Source of the DNA: an uncultured Mucispirillum sp.
GTDB lineage: Bacteria > Chrysiogenota > Deferribacteres > Deferribacterales > Mucispirillaceae
NCBI GenBank assembly: GCA_937890655.1
Contig: CALADT010000013.1
Coordinates: 1-10,994, forward strand
Direction: 5' to 3'
DNA: 10,994 nucleotides
Positions 1 to 7,514 of this stretch are shown here, in pieces; position 1 is the first letter of the stretch; each line of letters begins with the position of its first letter. The notes under the pieces were generated by a model. That model was not told where the DNA came from. It made no database searches and saw only the letters and a program-made list of their open reading frames with translations. The position numbers and the translations under genes are program-made.

Positions 1-1
1 A

Positions 2-67
2 TACAGAGAAATAAAGAGTGGCACAGTGGAATTACGCAATAGTGATTGGAATTTATATATTGTATAA
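2..67 (+). CDS. Possible 3' end of an unidentified upstream gene
   Basis: One plus-strand frame is open from the window edge and ends at a TAA at 65-67, giving about 21 residues ending WNLYIV. The other two plus frames stop within 42 bases. The peptide is too short to identify, and one minus-strand frame is also open here, so this could be chance. The carA promoter begins only 16 bases after the stop, which fits a gene boundary. No terminator hairpin is visible between them. Confidence is low. Confidence 0.25.
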   Translation, partial: YREIKSGTVELRNSDWNLYIV

Positions 68-83
68 AAATTAAATATTCATA

Positions 84-110
84 TTGACAGAATTTAATTC
101 TATCTATAAT
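84..110 (+). promoter_or_regulatory. Sigma-70-type promoter of carAB
   Basis: A perfect -35 hexamer TTGACA lies at 84-89 and a perfect -10 hexamer TATAAT at 105-110. The spacer between them is 15 bases, a little short. An overlapping -10 candidate TAATAT at 107-112 gives the ideal 17-base spacer. Transcription would start near 117-120 and leave a leader of about 45 bases before the carA ATG at 165. No attenuator-like hairpin or obvious operator is visible in the leader. Confidence 0.7.
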
Positions 111-152
111 ATATTGAAGTTTTGTTTAAATTTAGATGAAGCAAATTTATTT

Positions 153-156
153 GGAG
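153..156 (+). promoter_or_regulatory. Ribosome binding site that sets the carA start
   Basis: GGAG at 153-156 sits 8 bases before the ATG at 165. This selects residue 28 of the longest open frame as the real start. The longer frame would begin at a TTG (84) that lies inside the -35 box and has no ribosome binding site. Confidence 0.75.
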
Positions 157-164
157 TTATATTA

Positions 165-1268
165 ATGAATTTTAATTGGAAAGAAAAACGTTCAAAAACA
201 GCTTTTCTTGCCCTTGAAAATGGTGAGATATTCAAAGGATATTCATTTGGTGCAAATGTTGATAAACTAGGTGAAACAGTATTTAATACAGGTATGAGTG
301 GATATGAAGGAATAATTAGCGATCCATCATATGCTGGTCAATTTGTATCTTTAACTTCTCCTGAAGTAGGCAACTATGGTGTGGATTTAAATTATTTAGA
401 ATCAAGAAGTTTATTTTTAAATGGTCTTATTATTTCGAATATTAATGAACCATCAAACTATTCTTCCCAAATAAGTTTACAAGATATTTTAAAAAAGCAT
501 AATATTCCAGCCATTGCAGGTATAGATGTAAGGCGATTAACCATAATGATTAGAGAGCAAGGTTCATTAAAAGGGTATATGCACTGTGGTGATGATATTA
601 TATCTTATGATGAAGCCATTGAGAAGGCAAAATCATGGGCTGGTTTAGATAATCAAGATTATGCATCAAAAGTTACAGCAGGCGAAGTATTTAAGTGGAA
701 CGAAACTGGTGATTTTAAAGTGGTAGCATATGATTATGGTGTTAAATATAATATATTAAGAAGTTTAGCTGATCATAATATGCAAGTAACTGTTGTACCT
801 GCTACTTATAGCCCTGAAGAAGTGTTAAAAATGAAACCTGACGGTGTGTTTTTATCAAATGGACCTGCAGACCCTTCATCATTAAAATATGCTATTGAGG
901 CTGCTAAAATGTTTACAGGTAAAGTTCCTTTAATGGGTATATGTTTAGGGCATCAAATTTTGGGAATATCTTCTGGTTGTTCTTGTTATAGATTAAAGTT
1001 TGGTCATCATGGTTTAAACCATCCTGTAAAAAATTTAATAACAAATGAAGTAGAAATAACTTCTCAAAACCATAATTTTGCATTATCTATGGATAATATA
1101 CCATCTTCATTGGAAATAACTCATATAAATATGAACGATAATACATTGGAGGGGATTCAGCATAAAACTGAGCCATTTTTTAGTGTTCAGTATCATCCAG
1201 AAGCAGCACCTGGGCCAAATGATTCCCTATATCTTTTTGAAACATTTAGAAAAATGATGGAGCGTTAA
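165..1268 (+). CDS. carA: Carbamoyl-phosphate synthase, small (glutaminase) subunit
   Basis: CarA hydrolyses glutamine and passes ammonia through a tunnel to CarB, where carbamoyl phosphate is made for arginine and pyrimidine synthesis in the cytoplasm. From the ATG at 165 the protein has 367 residues, normal for the family (E. coli 382). The N-terminal CPSase small-chain domain covers roughly residues 10-145 (FNTGMSGYEGI, DPSYAGQ). The C-terminal class I glutamine amidotransferase domain covers about 184-367. The triad is visible: nucleophile Cys260 in GICLGHQ, and His344 and Glu346 in QYHPEAAPGP. The motif KFGHHGLNHPV is also present. Unusual details are two extra cysteines just after the nucleophile segment (272 and 274) and NHNFAL where NHGFA is usual. 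It is translated from a strong GGAG site and followed after one base by carB, whose ribosome binding site lies inside the carA end, so the two are probably translationally coupled. Identification is secure. Confidence 0.96.
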   Translation: MNFNWKEKRSKTAFLALENGEIFKGYSFGANVDKLGETVFNTGMSGYEGIISDPSYAGQFVSLTSPEVGNYGVDLNYLESRSLFLNGLIISNINEPSNYSSQISLQDILKKHNIPAIAGIDVRRLTIMIREQGSLKGYMHCGDDIISYDEAIEKAKSWAGLDNQDYASKVTAGEVFKWNETGDFKVVAYDYGVKYNILRSLADHNMQVTVVPATYSPEEVLKMKPDGVFLSNGPADPSSLKYAIEAAKMFTGKVPLMGICLGHQILGISSGCSCYRLKFGHHGLNHPVKNLITNEVEITSQNHNFALSMDNIPSSLEITHINMNDNTLEGIQHKTEPFFSVQYHPEAAPGPNDSLYLFETFRKMMER

Positions 1269-1269
1269 T

Positions 1270-4200
1270 ATGCCAAGACGTAATGATATAAAAAAAATAA
1301 TGATTATAGGTGCAGGACCTATTGTGATCGGACAGGGATGTGAGTTTGATTATTCTGGAGTTCAAGCATGTAAAGCTTTAAAAAATGAGGGTTTTGAAAT
1401 AGTTTTAGTAAATTCAAACCCAGCAACTATTATGACAGACCCGGAATTTGCAGATAGAACATATATTGAACCATTATCTATTGACATATTACATGAAATA
1501 ATAAGACGTGAAAGGCCTGATGCTTTACTTCCTACTCTTGGAGGGCAAACTGCATTAAATTTAGCAGTGGAACTTTATGATAAAGGGATATTAAAAAGAT
1601 ACGGTGTGGAAATGATAGGTGCCACAGTAAAAAGTATTAATAAAGCAGAGGATAGGCAATTATTTAAAAAAGCAATGAAAGAAATAGGGTTAGATTTACC
1701 ACGTTCTGGTTCTGCCCATACATTACAAGAGGCTGAAGCTGTTGCAGAAGCAATAGGCACATGGCCTTTAATTATCCGCCCTGGGTTTACTCTTGGTGGC
1801 ACAGGTGGTGGTATTGCTCATAATAAAGAAGAATTTATTCAAATTGTTTCACGAGGTCTTTTTGAAAGTAGAAATAGTGAAGTTTTAATTGAGGAATCAC
1901 TATTAGGTTGGAAAGAATTTGAAATGGAAGTTATGCGTGATAAAAAGAATAACTCTGTTATAGTATGTTCTATTGAAAATTTAGACCCAATGGGCGTTCA
2001 TACAGGTGATTCCATAACCGTTGCACCTATACAAACATTAACAGATAGGGAATATCAATCCATGCGTGATGATAGCCTTAAAGTAATGGAAGCAATAGGA
2101 GTTGAAACAGGTGGTTCTAATGTTCAATGGGCAGTAAACCCAAAAGACGGTAGACGTATTGTTATAGAAATGAACCCACGTGTATCGCGTTCTTCTGCAC
2201 TTGCTTCTAAAGCTACTGGCTTCCCAATAGCTAAAATAGCAGCACTTTTAGCAGTAGGTTATACTCTTGATGAATTAATTAATGATATAACAGGAGAAAC
2301 ACCTGCTTGTTTTGAACCATCTCTTGATTATATTGTTACAAAAATACCACGTTTTACATTTGAGAAATTTCAAAAGGCAGATTCTACACTTGGAACACAA
2401 ATGAAATCTGTTGGCGAAGCTATGGCAATAGGTAAAACATTTAAACAATCATTACAAAAAGCACTTCGTTCTTTAGAAATAGGTAGAAGTGGGTTCGGTG
2501 CAGATGGTAAAGATACTCCTTATGAATCTTTATCTCAAGAAGAATTACAGATTGCTTTACAAGTGCCTAAAGCAGATAGACTTTTTGCCGTTCGTGCTGC
2601 TTTTAAACGAGGTATGAGTGTAGATGAAGTATATGAGTTTTCTAAAATTGATAAATATTTCTTACGCCATTTAGAAGAATTAACATATTTTGAAGAAGAG
2701 ATAAAAACAGCCAAAAACATAGAAAGCCTTAGCAAAGATAAAGAGTTTTTTATGCAAGCAAAAGAGTTTGGTTTTTCAGATAAACAAATTGCATTTTTAT
2801 TAAATACAACTGAAAAAGAAGTTAGAGAACAAAGAAATAAAGCAGGGATTACTCCAAGTTATGCAGCTGTTGATACATGTGCTGGGGAATTTTATGCTAA
2901 AACCCCTTATTTTTATTCATCATATAGTGAGTATTCTGAACTACCAAAAATAGATAAAGATAAAAAATCTATTATGGTATTAGGTGGTGGTCCAAATAGA
3001 ATAGGGCAAGGTATAGAGTTTGATTATTGCTGTGTTCATGCATCATTTGCATTAAAAGCAGCAGGTTATAACTGTATTATGGTAAACTCTAATCCTGAAA
3101 CTGTTTCCACAGATTATGATATAAGTGATAAACTTTATTTTGAACCATTAACTATTGAAGATGTTTTACATATTTATGAAAGAGAACAATGTGCAGGTGC
3201 TATTGTGCAGTTTGGCGGCCAAACTCCTTTAAATTTAGCATCAGAGTTAGAACAATGTGGTGTTAAAATTATAGGCACAACACCTGATAGTATAGAGTTT
3301 GCAGAAGATAGAGATAGATTTCAAAAGTTAATTAATAAATTAAATATAAAACAGCCTGAAAATGGTATTGCTTATAACGAACAAGAGGCGTTAGATATTG
3401 CAGATCGTATAGGTTATCCTGTTTTAGTAAGGCCATCATTTGTATTAGGTGGTAGAGGTATGATAATTGCTTATACTCCTGATACATTAAGGAAATATAT
3501 TAAATATGCAGTATCATTATCAGAAGATAACCCTATATTAATAGATAAGTTTTTAAAAGATGCTTGCGAAGTTGATGTGGATAGTATTTCTGATGGCAAT
3601 ATTACTGTAATAGGTGGTATTATGGAACATGTTGAGCCGGCTGGTATCCATTCTGGTGATTCTGCTGCTGTTATACCTACTATGACTTTAAGTGAAGAAA
3701 TATTAAATATCATAAGAGAGCATACAAAAGCTATTGCAAAAGAATTAAAAGTATGTGGCCTTATGAATATTCAGTATGCTGTTTATAATAATCAAGTTTA
3801 TATAATAGAGGCTAACCCTAGAGCTTCAAGAACGGCACCTTTTGTAAGTAAATCCATAGGAACACCACTTGTTAAATATGCTGTTAGATGTATGTTAGGA
3901 GAAACTTTAGAAGATATTGGCTTTACAGAGGAGATTATTCCACCATATACAACTGTAAAAGAAGCAGTATTTCCATTTTCTAAATTTATGGGAGCAGACA
4001 TTATCTTAAGCCCTGAAATGCACTCAACAGGGGAAGTTATGGGTATGGATTATAATAAAGGGCTTGCTTATTTAAAATCACAAATTGCTTCCGGTGGTAA
4101 ACTACCTGAAAGAGGTAATGTATTTGTATCACTTAATAATAAAGATAAAGCTAGAGCAGTTCCATATATTAAAGATTTAGCAGAGCTAGGGTTTAATATT

Positions 4201-4530
4201 TATGCAACTGAAGGAACATCTACTATGCTTTATGATAATAATATAAAATCAAATGCTGTATTTAAAATATCAAAAGCACGTCCTAATTTAGTGGATTTAA
4301 TTAATGATAACCAAATACATTGGATTATTATGACTAGAGAAGAAGGTGAAGATGCAGTAATTGATGAAATAAAAACTCGCTCTATTGCCATATTAAAAGG
4401 GCTTCCTATGACATCTACTTTTTCAGGAATAGTAGCAGCAGTAGATGGTTTAAAAGAGAAAGTGGATTTTGGAAGATTTGAAGTATATTCTTTACAAGAA
4501 TACCATAGAAAAATAAAATTAAAATCATAA
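1270..4530 (+). CDS. carB: Carbamoyl-phosphate synthase, large (synthetase) subunit
   Basis: CarB makes carbamoyl phosphate from bicarbonate, CarA-supplied ammonia and two ATP. The 1086 residues match a full-length bacterial CarB (E. coli 1073). The first synthetase half spans about 1-402: GAGPIVIGQGCEFDYSG at 14-30, GGQTALNLA at 91-99, the ATP-grasp glycine loop GGTGGG at 176-181, and MNPRVSRSSALASKATG at 301-317. The oligomerisation domain spans about 403-555. The second, homologous half spans about 556-940: GGGPNRIGQGIEFDY at 572-586, GGQTPLNLA at 649-657, RPSFVLGGRGM at 721-731, NPRASRTAPF at 849-858. The C-terminal MGS-like regulatory domain follows at about 948-1086 (VFVSLNNKDK, TEGTS), where nucleotides and ornithine act in E. 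coli. The duplicated halves are internal protein repeats, not a recent DNA duplication. GGAG at 1259-1262 serves the ATG 7 bases later. No missing catalytic motif was noticed. Confidence 0.97.
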   Translation: MPRRNDIKKIMIIGAGPIVIGQGCEFDYSGVQACKALKNEGFEIVLVNSNPATIMTDPEFADRTYIEPLSIDILHEIIRRERPDALLPTLGGQTALNLAVELYDKGILKRYGVEMIGATVKSINKAEDRQLFKKAMKEIGLDLPRSGSAHTLQEAEAVAEAIGTWPLIIRPGFTLGGTGGGIAHNKEEFIQIVSRGLFESRNSEVLIEESLLGWKEFEMEVMRDKKNNSVIVCSIENLDPMGVHTGDSITVAPIQTLTDREYQSMRDDSLKVMEAIGVETGGSNVQWAVNPKDGRRIVIEMNPRVSRSSALASKATGFPIAKIAALLAVGYTLDELINDITGETPACFEPSLDYIVTKIPRFTFEKFQKADSTLGTQMKSVGEAMAIGKTFKQSLQKALRSLEIGRSGFGADGKDTPYESLSQEELQIALQVPKADRLFAVRAAFKRGMSVDEVYEFSKIDKYFLRHLEELTYFEEEIKTAKNIESLSKDKEFFMQAKEFGFSDKQIAFLLNTTEKEVREQRNKAGITPSYAAVDTCAGEFYAKTPYFYSSYSEYSELPKIDKDKKSIMVLGGGPNRIGQGIEFDYCCVHASFALKAAGYNCIMVNSNPETVSTDYDISDKLYFEPLTIEDVLHIYEREQCAGAIVQFGGQTPLNLASELEQCGVKIIGTTPDSIEFAEDRDRFQKLINKLNIKQPENGIAYNEQEALDIADRIGYPVLVRPSFVLGGRGMIIAYTPDTLRKYIKYAVSLSEDNPILIDKFLKDACEVDVDSISDGNITVIGGIMEHVEPAGIHSGDSAAVIPTMTLSEEILNIIREHTKAIAKELKVCGLMNIQYAVYNNQVYIIEANPRASRTAPFVSKSIGTPLVKYAVRCMLGETLEDIGFTEEIIPPYTTVKEAVFPFSKFMGADIILSPEMHSTGEVMGMDYNKGLAYLKSQIASGGKLPERGNVFVSLNNKDKARAVPYIKDLAELGFNIYATEGTSTMLYDNNIKSNAVFKISKARPNLVDLINDNQIHWIIMTREEGEDAVIDEIKTRSIAILKGLPMTSTFSGIVAAVDGLKEKVDFGRFEVYSLQEYHRKIKLKS

Positions 4531-4538
4531 GTAAATTA

Positions 4539-4562
4539 ATAGGGGAAATAGTTTTCCCCTAT
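4539..4562 (+). terminator. Hairpin after carB, probable terminator
   Basis: ATAGGGGAAA at 4539-4548 pairs perfectly with TTTCCCCTAT at 4553-4562 around a TAGT loop, giving a 10-bp stem with four G-C pairs. It starts 8 bases after the carB stop. It lacks a clear T-run downstream (ATAATAAAC follows), so it may be a weak intrinsic terminator or an mRNA 3'-end stabiliser. A new promoter 50 bases later supports a transcript boundary here. Confidence 0.55.
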
Positions 4563-4596
4563 ATAATAAACTATGAATAAATATGATATATTTTAG

Positions 4597-4633
4597 AAAT
4601 TTAAAAAATTATGCTTGATTAAAATTTAAAAAA
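4597..4633 (+). repeat. 12-bp direct repeat of AAATTTAAAAAA around the promoter
   Basis: Identical copies lie at 4597-4608 and 4622-4633, 25 bases apart start to start. The first is just upstream of the -35 box, where an A-tract UP element would sit. The second is inside the -35/-10 spacer. In DNA this AT-rich the repeat may be chance; an operator role is only a possibility. Confidence 0.35.
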
Positions 4634-4643
4634 ATCATATTAT
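4615..4643 (+). promoter_or_regulatory. Sigma-70-type promoter of the transport operon
   Basis: TTGATT at 4615-4620 and TATTAT at 4638-4643 (5 of 6 to consensus) are separated by exactly 17 bases. A start near 4650 would leave a short leader of about 25 bases carrying AAGGA at 4663-4667, 8 bases before the ATG at 4676. Confidence 0.6.
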
Positions 4644-4675
4644 CTATTTCAAATTTATAAATAAGGAATTAAATA

Positions 4676-6775
4676 ATGTTAAGTTCAGTGTTAGTTGAAG
4701 GTTTAATTTATGCAATAATGGTATTAGGTGTATTTATTACATTTAGAATACTTGATTTTCCAGATTTAACGGTTGATGGGTCTTTTGCAACAGGAGCTTG
4801 TGTAGCGGCCCTATGTATTATTAATGGAACAGATATGTATTTTACACTTATAGCAGCATTAGTTGCAGGTGTTATTGCAGGTGTTTTCACAGCACTTTTA
4901 CATACATTACTTAAAATTCCAAACCTTCTAGCCGGTATTATAACCATGACCATGCTTTATTCAATTAATACACGGATAAATAGTGGTAAATCTTATGAAC
5001 CATTAACAGATATTTCATATAAAGATAATATGATTGTTCCAACAGTATCAAATGATATTGTTTCATTTTTATCAAAATTTGGTATCACTTTTGATGAAAG
5101 CATTGCATTAACTGTTGGTATGTTTATATTTTTCTTAATTTTTGTTTTATATATCAAACTTTTACTTGATATATTTTTTAGAACAGATTTAGGTATATCT
5201 CTTGGTGCTTTAGGTTCTAATGAACAAATGATACTTTCCCAAGGAATGAATCCTAATGTATTAAAAGTTATAGGTGTAGGGCTTTCCAATGGGCTTGTAG
5301 CATTAAGTGGTGCTTTATATGCTGAATTTTCAAGTAGTGCTAATGTTCAAATAGGACAGGGAACGATTATTATAGGCCTTGCAGCAGTAATGATAGGCGA
5401 GTTTATTATTCGTTCAAATAAAATCTGGCTTATAACTATTGGTGTGATTATTGGTTCTATTATATATAAAGGTATTGTTTATTTAGGTATATCCTATGGT
5501 TATGATATAGGTTTTGACCCTAATGACTTAAAACTTATTACAGGGCTTTTAATTATTGTAATTATTGTATTAAGTAATATGAGGAAAAAGAAAAAAGGTA
5601 AACTAATATCATTAGATAAAGTTGAACAAGAGTCATTAAAACCGTTTAATAAAGTTATTAATTTCTTTAAATTAATTGGTTCTTATATAAATAAAGTAGT
5701 AGATTTATTTATTGATAAAACATATAAATTTTGGTTTGCTACTCTTTATTTAGCATTTGTATTTTTTCCATTTAAAACTCTTTATATATATTCAAGTGAT
5801 AATATAGCTTTATTTTATGTTGTATTAGCTTTATTTGTATTATCACAAGTATTGCTTTATTTATTTGTTACAAATAAAAGTATATTTAAACATAAAGCAG
5901 GAAAACTTCATACAAACGGTATAAATAAACGCAGTGAAGCATTATCAGATGATAATTTAGATAGAAACCATGGTGATAATATTTTAGTATTAGAAAATAT
6001 CTCTAAAACCTTTTTTGAAGGCACAGCAGATGAAAAACATGTGTTAAAAGATTTATCACTTACAATAAATAAAGGTGATTTTATAACTATTATCGGTTCA
6101 AATGGTGCCGGTAAATCTACATTATTTAATGTAATAGCAGGCACATATAAACCAAGTGGTGGTAAAATAGTATATAAAAATAGAAATATAACAAAAATGA
6201 AAGAATATTTAAAATCACATTTTATAGGCAGAATATTCCAAAACCCATTACTTGGCACAAGTGGAGATATGGCACTTGAAGATAATATGATTTTATGCCG
6301 TAAAAAAGGATTTAAACTTCCAGTTATTAGTTTAAATAAAGAAATAAGACATGATTTTGCCACTCATGTATCACGCCTTAATATGGGGCTTGAAAATAGG
6401 CTTTCAGATAATGTAGGGTTATTTTCTGGTGGGCAAAGGCAGGCTTTAACATTATTAATGACAGCTATTAGTCATCCAGAACTTGTATTACTAGATGAAC
6501 ATACAGCAGCACTTGACCCAGATAACTCTAACAGAGTAATGGACTTAACTTTACAGTTAAGAGAAGAATATGGGCTTACAATGATGATGATTACTCATAA
6601 TATGCAACATGCTATACAATATGGTAATAGGTTATTAATGATGGATAATGGAGAAATAATTCTTGATATATCTGGCGAAGAAAAGAAAAATTTAACAGTG
6701 GAAACATTAATGGAAAAATTTAAAACTATTCGTAAAGGCCAGATAACAGATGAAAAATTATTATTAGCAAGGTAA
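4676..6775 (+). CDS. Single-chain ABC transporter: permease fused to ATPase
   Basis: This inner-membrane protein of 699 residues joins two normally separate subunits. Residues 1-300 resemble the uncharacterised permease family usually paired with a TrpX-type binding protein (COG4120-like): FRILDFPDLTVDGSF at 23-37, IPNLLAGIITMTMLYSIN at 81-98, and several hydrophobic helices. Residues 301-432 form a linker: a lysine-rich stretch (303-309) and two further likely membrane segments (about 352-370 and 376-398). Residues 435-699 are an ABC ATPase resembling the partner family (COG1101-like): Walker A GSNGAGKST at 474-482, Q-loop Gln522, signature FSGGQ at 583-587, Walker B LVLLDE at 603-608, and switch His641. 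All ATPase motifs look intact. Such systems take up amino acids (tryptophan or tyrosine in characterised relatives) or related solutes; the substrate here is unknown. No binding-protein gene is adjacent. It has its own promoter and an AAGGA ribosome site, and lies 3 bases before the exporter gene. The family assignment is from recall of motifs, not a search. Confidence 0.85.
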   Translation: MLSSVLVEGLIYAIMVLGVFITFRILDFPDLTVDGSFATGACVAALCIINGTDMYFTLIAALVAGVIAGVFTALLHTLLKIPNLLAGIITMTMLYSINTRINSGKSYEPLTDISYKDNMIVPTVSNDIVSFLSKFGITFDESIALTVGMFIFFLIFVLYIKLLLDIFFRTDLGISLGALGSNEQMILSQGMNPNVLKVIGVGLSNGLVALSGALYAEFSSSANVQIGQGTIIIGLAAVMIGEFIIRSNKIWLITIGVIIGSIIYKGIVYLGISYGYDIGFDPNDLKLITGLLIIVIIVLSNMRKKKKGKLISLDKVEQESLKPFNKVINFFKLIGSYINKVVDLFIDKTYKFWFATLYLAFVFFPFKTLYIYSSDNIALFYVVLALFVLSQVLLYLFVTNKSIFKHKAGKLHTNGINKRSEALSDDNLDRNHGDNILVLENISKTFFEGTADEKHVLKDLSLTINKGDFITIIGSNGAGKSTLFNVIAGTYKPSGGKIVYKNRNITKMKEYLKSHFIGRIFQNPLLGTSGDMALEDNMILCRKKGFKLPVISLNKEIRHDFATHVSRLNMGLENRLSDNVGLFSGGQRQALTLLMTAISHPELVLLDEHTAALDPDNSNRVMDLTLQLREEYGLTMMMITHNMQHAIQYGNRLLMMDNGEIILDISGEEKKNLTVETLMEKFKTIRKGQITDEKLLLAR

Positions 6776-6778
6776 TAT

Positions 6779-7504
6779 ATGTTTTTTAGCGATTTTTTTA
6801 GAGGCTTTTTATTAGAATTAGGCTTTGTAATGACTGTTGGTTTACAAAGTGCATTTATATTAAAACAAGGAATTCGTAGGGAACATGTAGTAATTGCAGT
6901 ATTAACATGTTTTTTTGGTGAAACATTACTTGTTTCAATAGGTATTGCAGGTATGGGGGCATTAGTTAATTCCATACCAAAACTATACCAAATAATTACA
7001 GGTATTGGGATTATTTTTTTATTTTTTTATGGTTTAAAATCTTTCTATGCTGCTATAAAAAATAATGATTATATAGAAATAGATAATACAGAAAAAGGTG
7101 CAGTTACTAGCAAAGAAGTGTTATTATCAGGCCTTGCATTTGCATTATTAAACCCACATGTTATTATTGATACTACGTTAATGGGTAGTTTAGCAGCTAA
7201 TTTTTACCCACATCAATGGGTATTTGGAGCAGGTGTAATAAGTGCTGCATTTGTATGGTATGCTTTTTTAGGGACTATGGGAACAACATTAGCAAAACCA
7301 TTAAACAGTGCAAAAACATGGCGAGTTATTAATATTATTATAGGCATAATCTGTATTTATATGGCATTTATGTTTATGAAAAATTTTAATAATCCAAATC
7401 ATGAGCATAACCATGTAAATTTATTTAATATATTTGGTATTGAAAGCACTATTTTGGAAGATATTCATCATGACAATGACAATGAGCATGAAAATGAACA
7501 CTAA
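6779..7504 (+). CDS. LysE/ArgO-family amino acid exporter with His-rich tail
   Basis: This is a 241-residue inner-membrane protein of the LysE translocator family, whose characterised members export lysine or arginine. Visible family features are QSAFILKQGIRREHV at 23-37 near the first helix, LNPHVIIDTT at 124-133 and GTMGTTLAKP at 165-174. There are about six hydrophobic segments (roughly 10-28, 38-60, 68-90, 113-135, 146-168, 182-200). Residues 201-241 extend beyond the last helix and carry seven histidines (208, 210, 212, 230, 231, 237, 241) among Asp, Glu and Asn, a possible metal-binding tail. It starts 3 bases after the ABC transporter stop with AAGG at 6769-6772, so the two are surely cotranscribed. 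The substrate could be a basic amino acid. The family also includes cadmium-related members, so a cation role is not excluded. No terminator is seen in the 10 bases before the convergent gene. Confidence 0.85.
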   Translation: MFFSDFFRGFLLELGFVMTVGLQSAFILKQGIRREHVVIAVLTCFFGETLLVSIGIAGMGALVNSIPKLYQIITGIGIIFLFFYGLKSFYAAIKNNDYIEIDNTEKGAVTSKEVLLSGLAFALLNPHVIIDTTLMGSLAANFYPHQWVFGAGVISAAFVWYAFLGTMGTTLAKPLNSAKTWRVINIIIGIICIYMAFMFMKNFNNPNHEHNHVNLFNIFGIESTILEDIHHDNDNEHENEH

Positions 7505-7514
7505 AATTTAAAAG

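Noticed and set aside
136..165. Nine-codon leader ORF (MKQIYLELY) whose stop overlaps the carA ATG
   Set aside because: It has no ribosome site of its own, no run of regulatory codons and no attenuator hairpin, so a chance frame across the carA ribosome site is more likely.
1312..3830. Repeated motifs between the two halves of carB as a possible tandem duplication
   Set aside because: This is the ancient internal duplication of all CarB proteins; the halves differ widely at DNA level.
5908..6363. Minus-strand open frame of 151 codons inside the ATPase domain
   Set aside because: It lies fully antisense to a domain with all ABC motifs intact. Long antisense frames are expected from this codon bias.
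6595..6975. Minus-strand open frame of 126 codons across the transporter/exporter junction
   Set aside because: It is antisense to the ABC C-terminus and the exporter N-terminus, both with clear family motifs, and its composition is a mirror of those genes.
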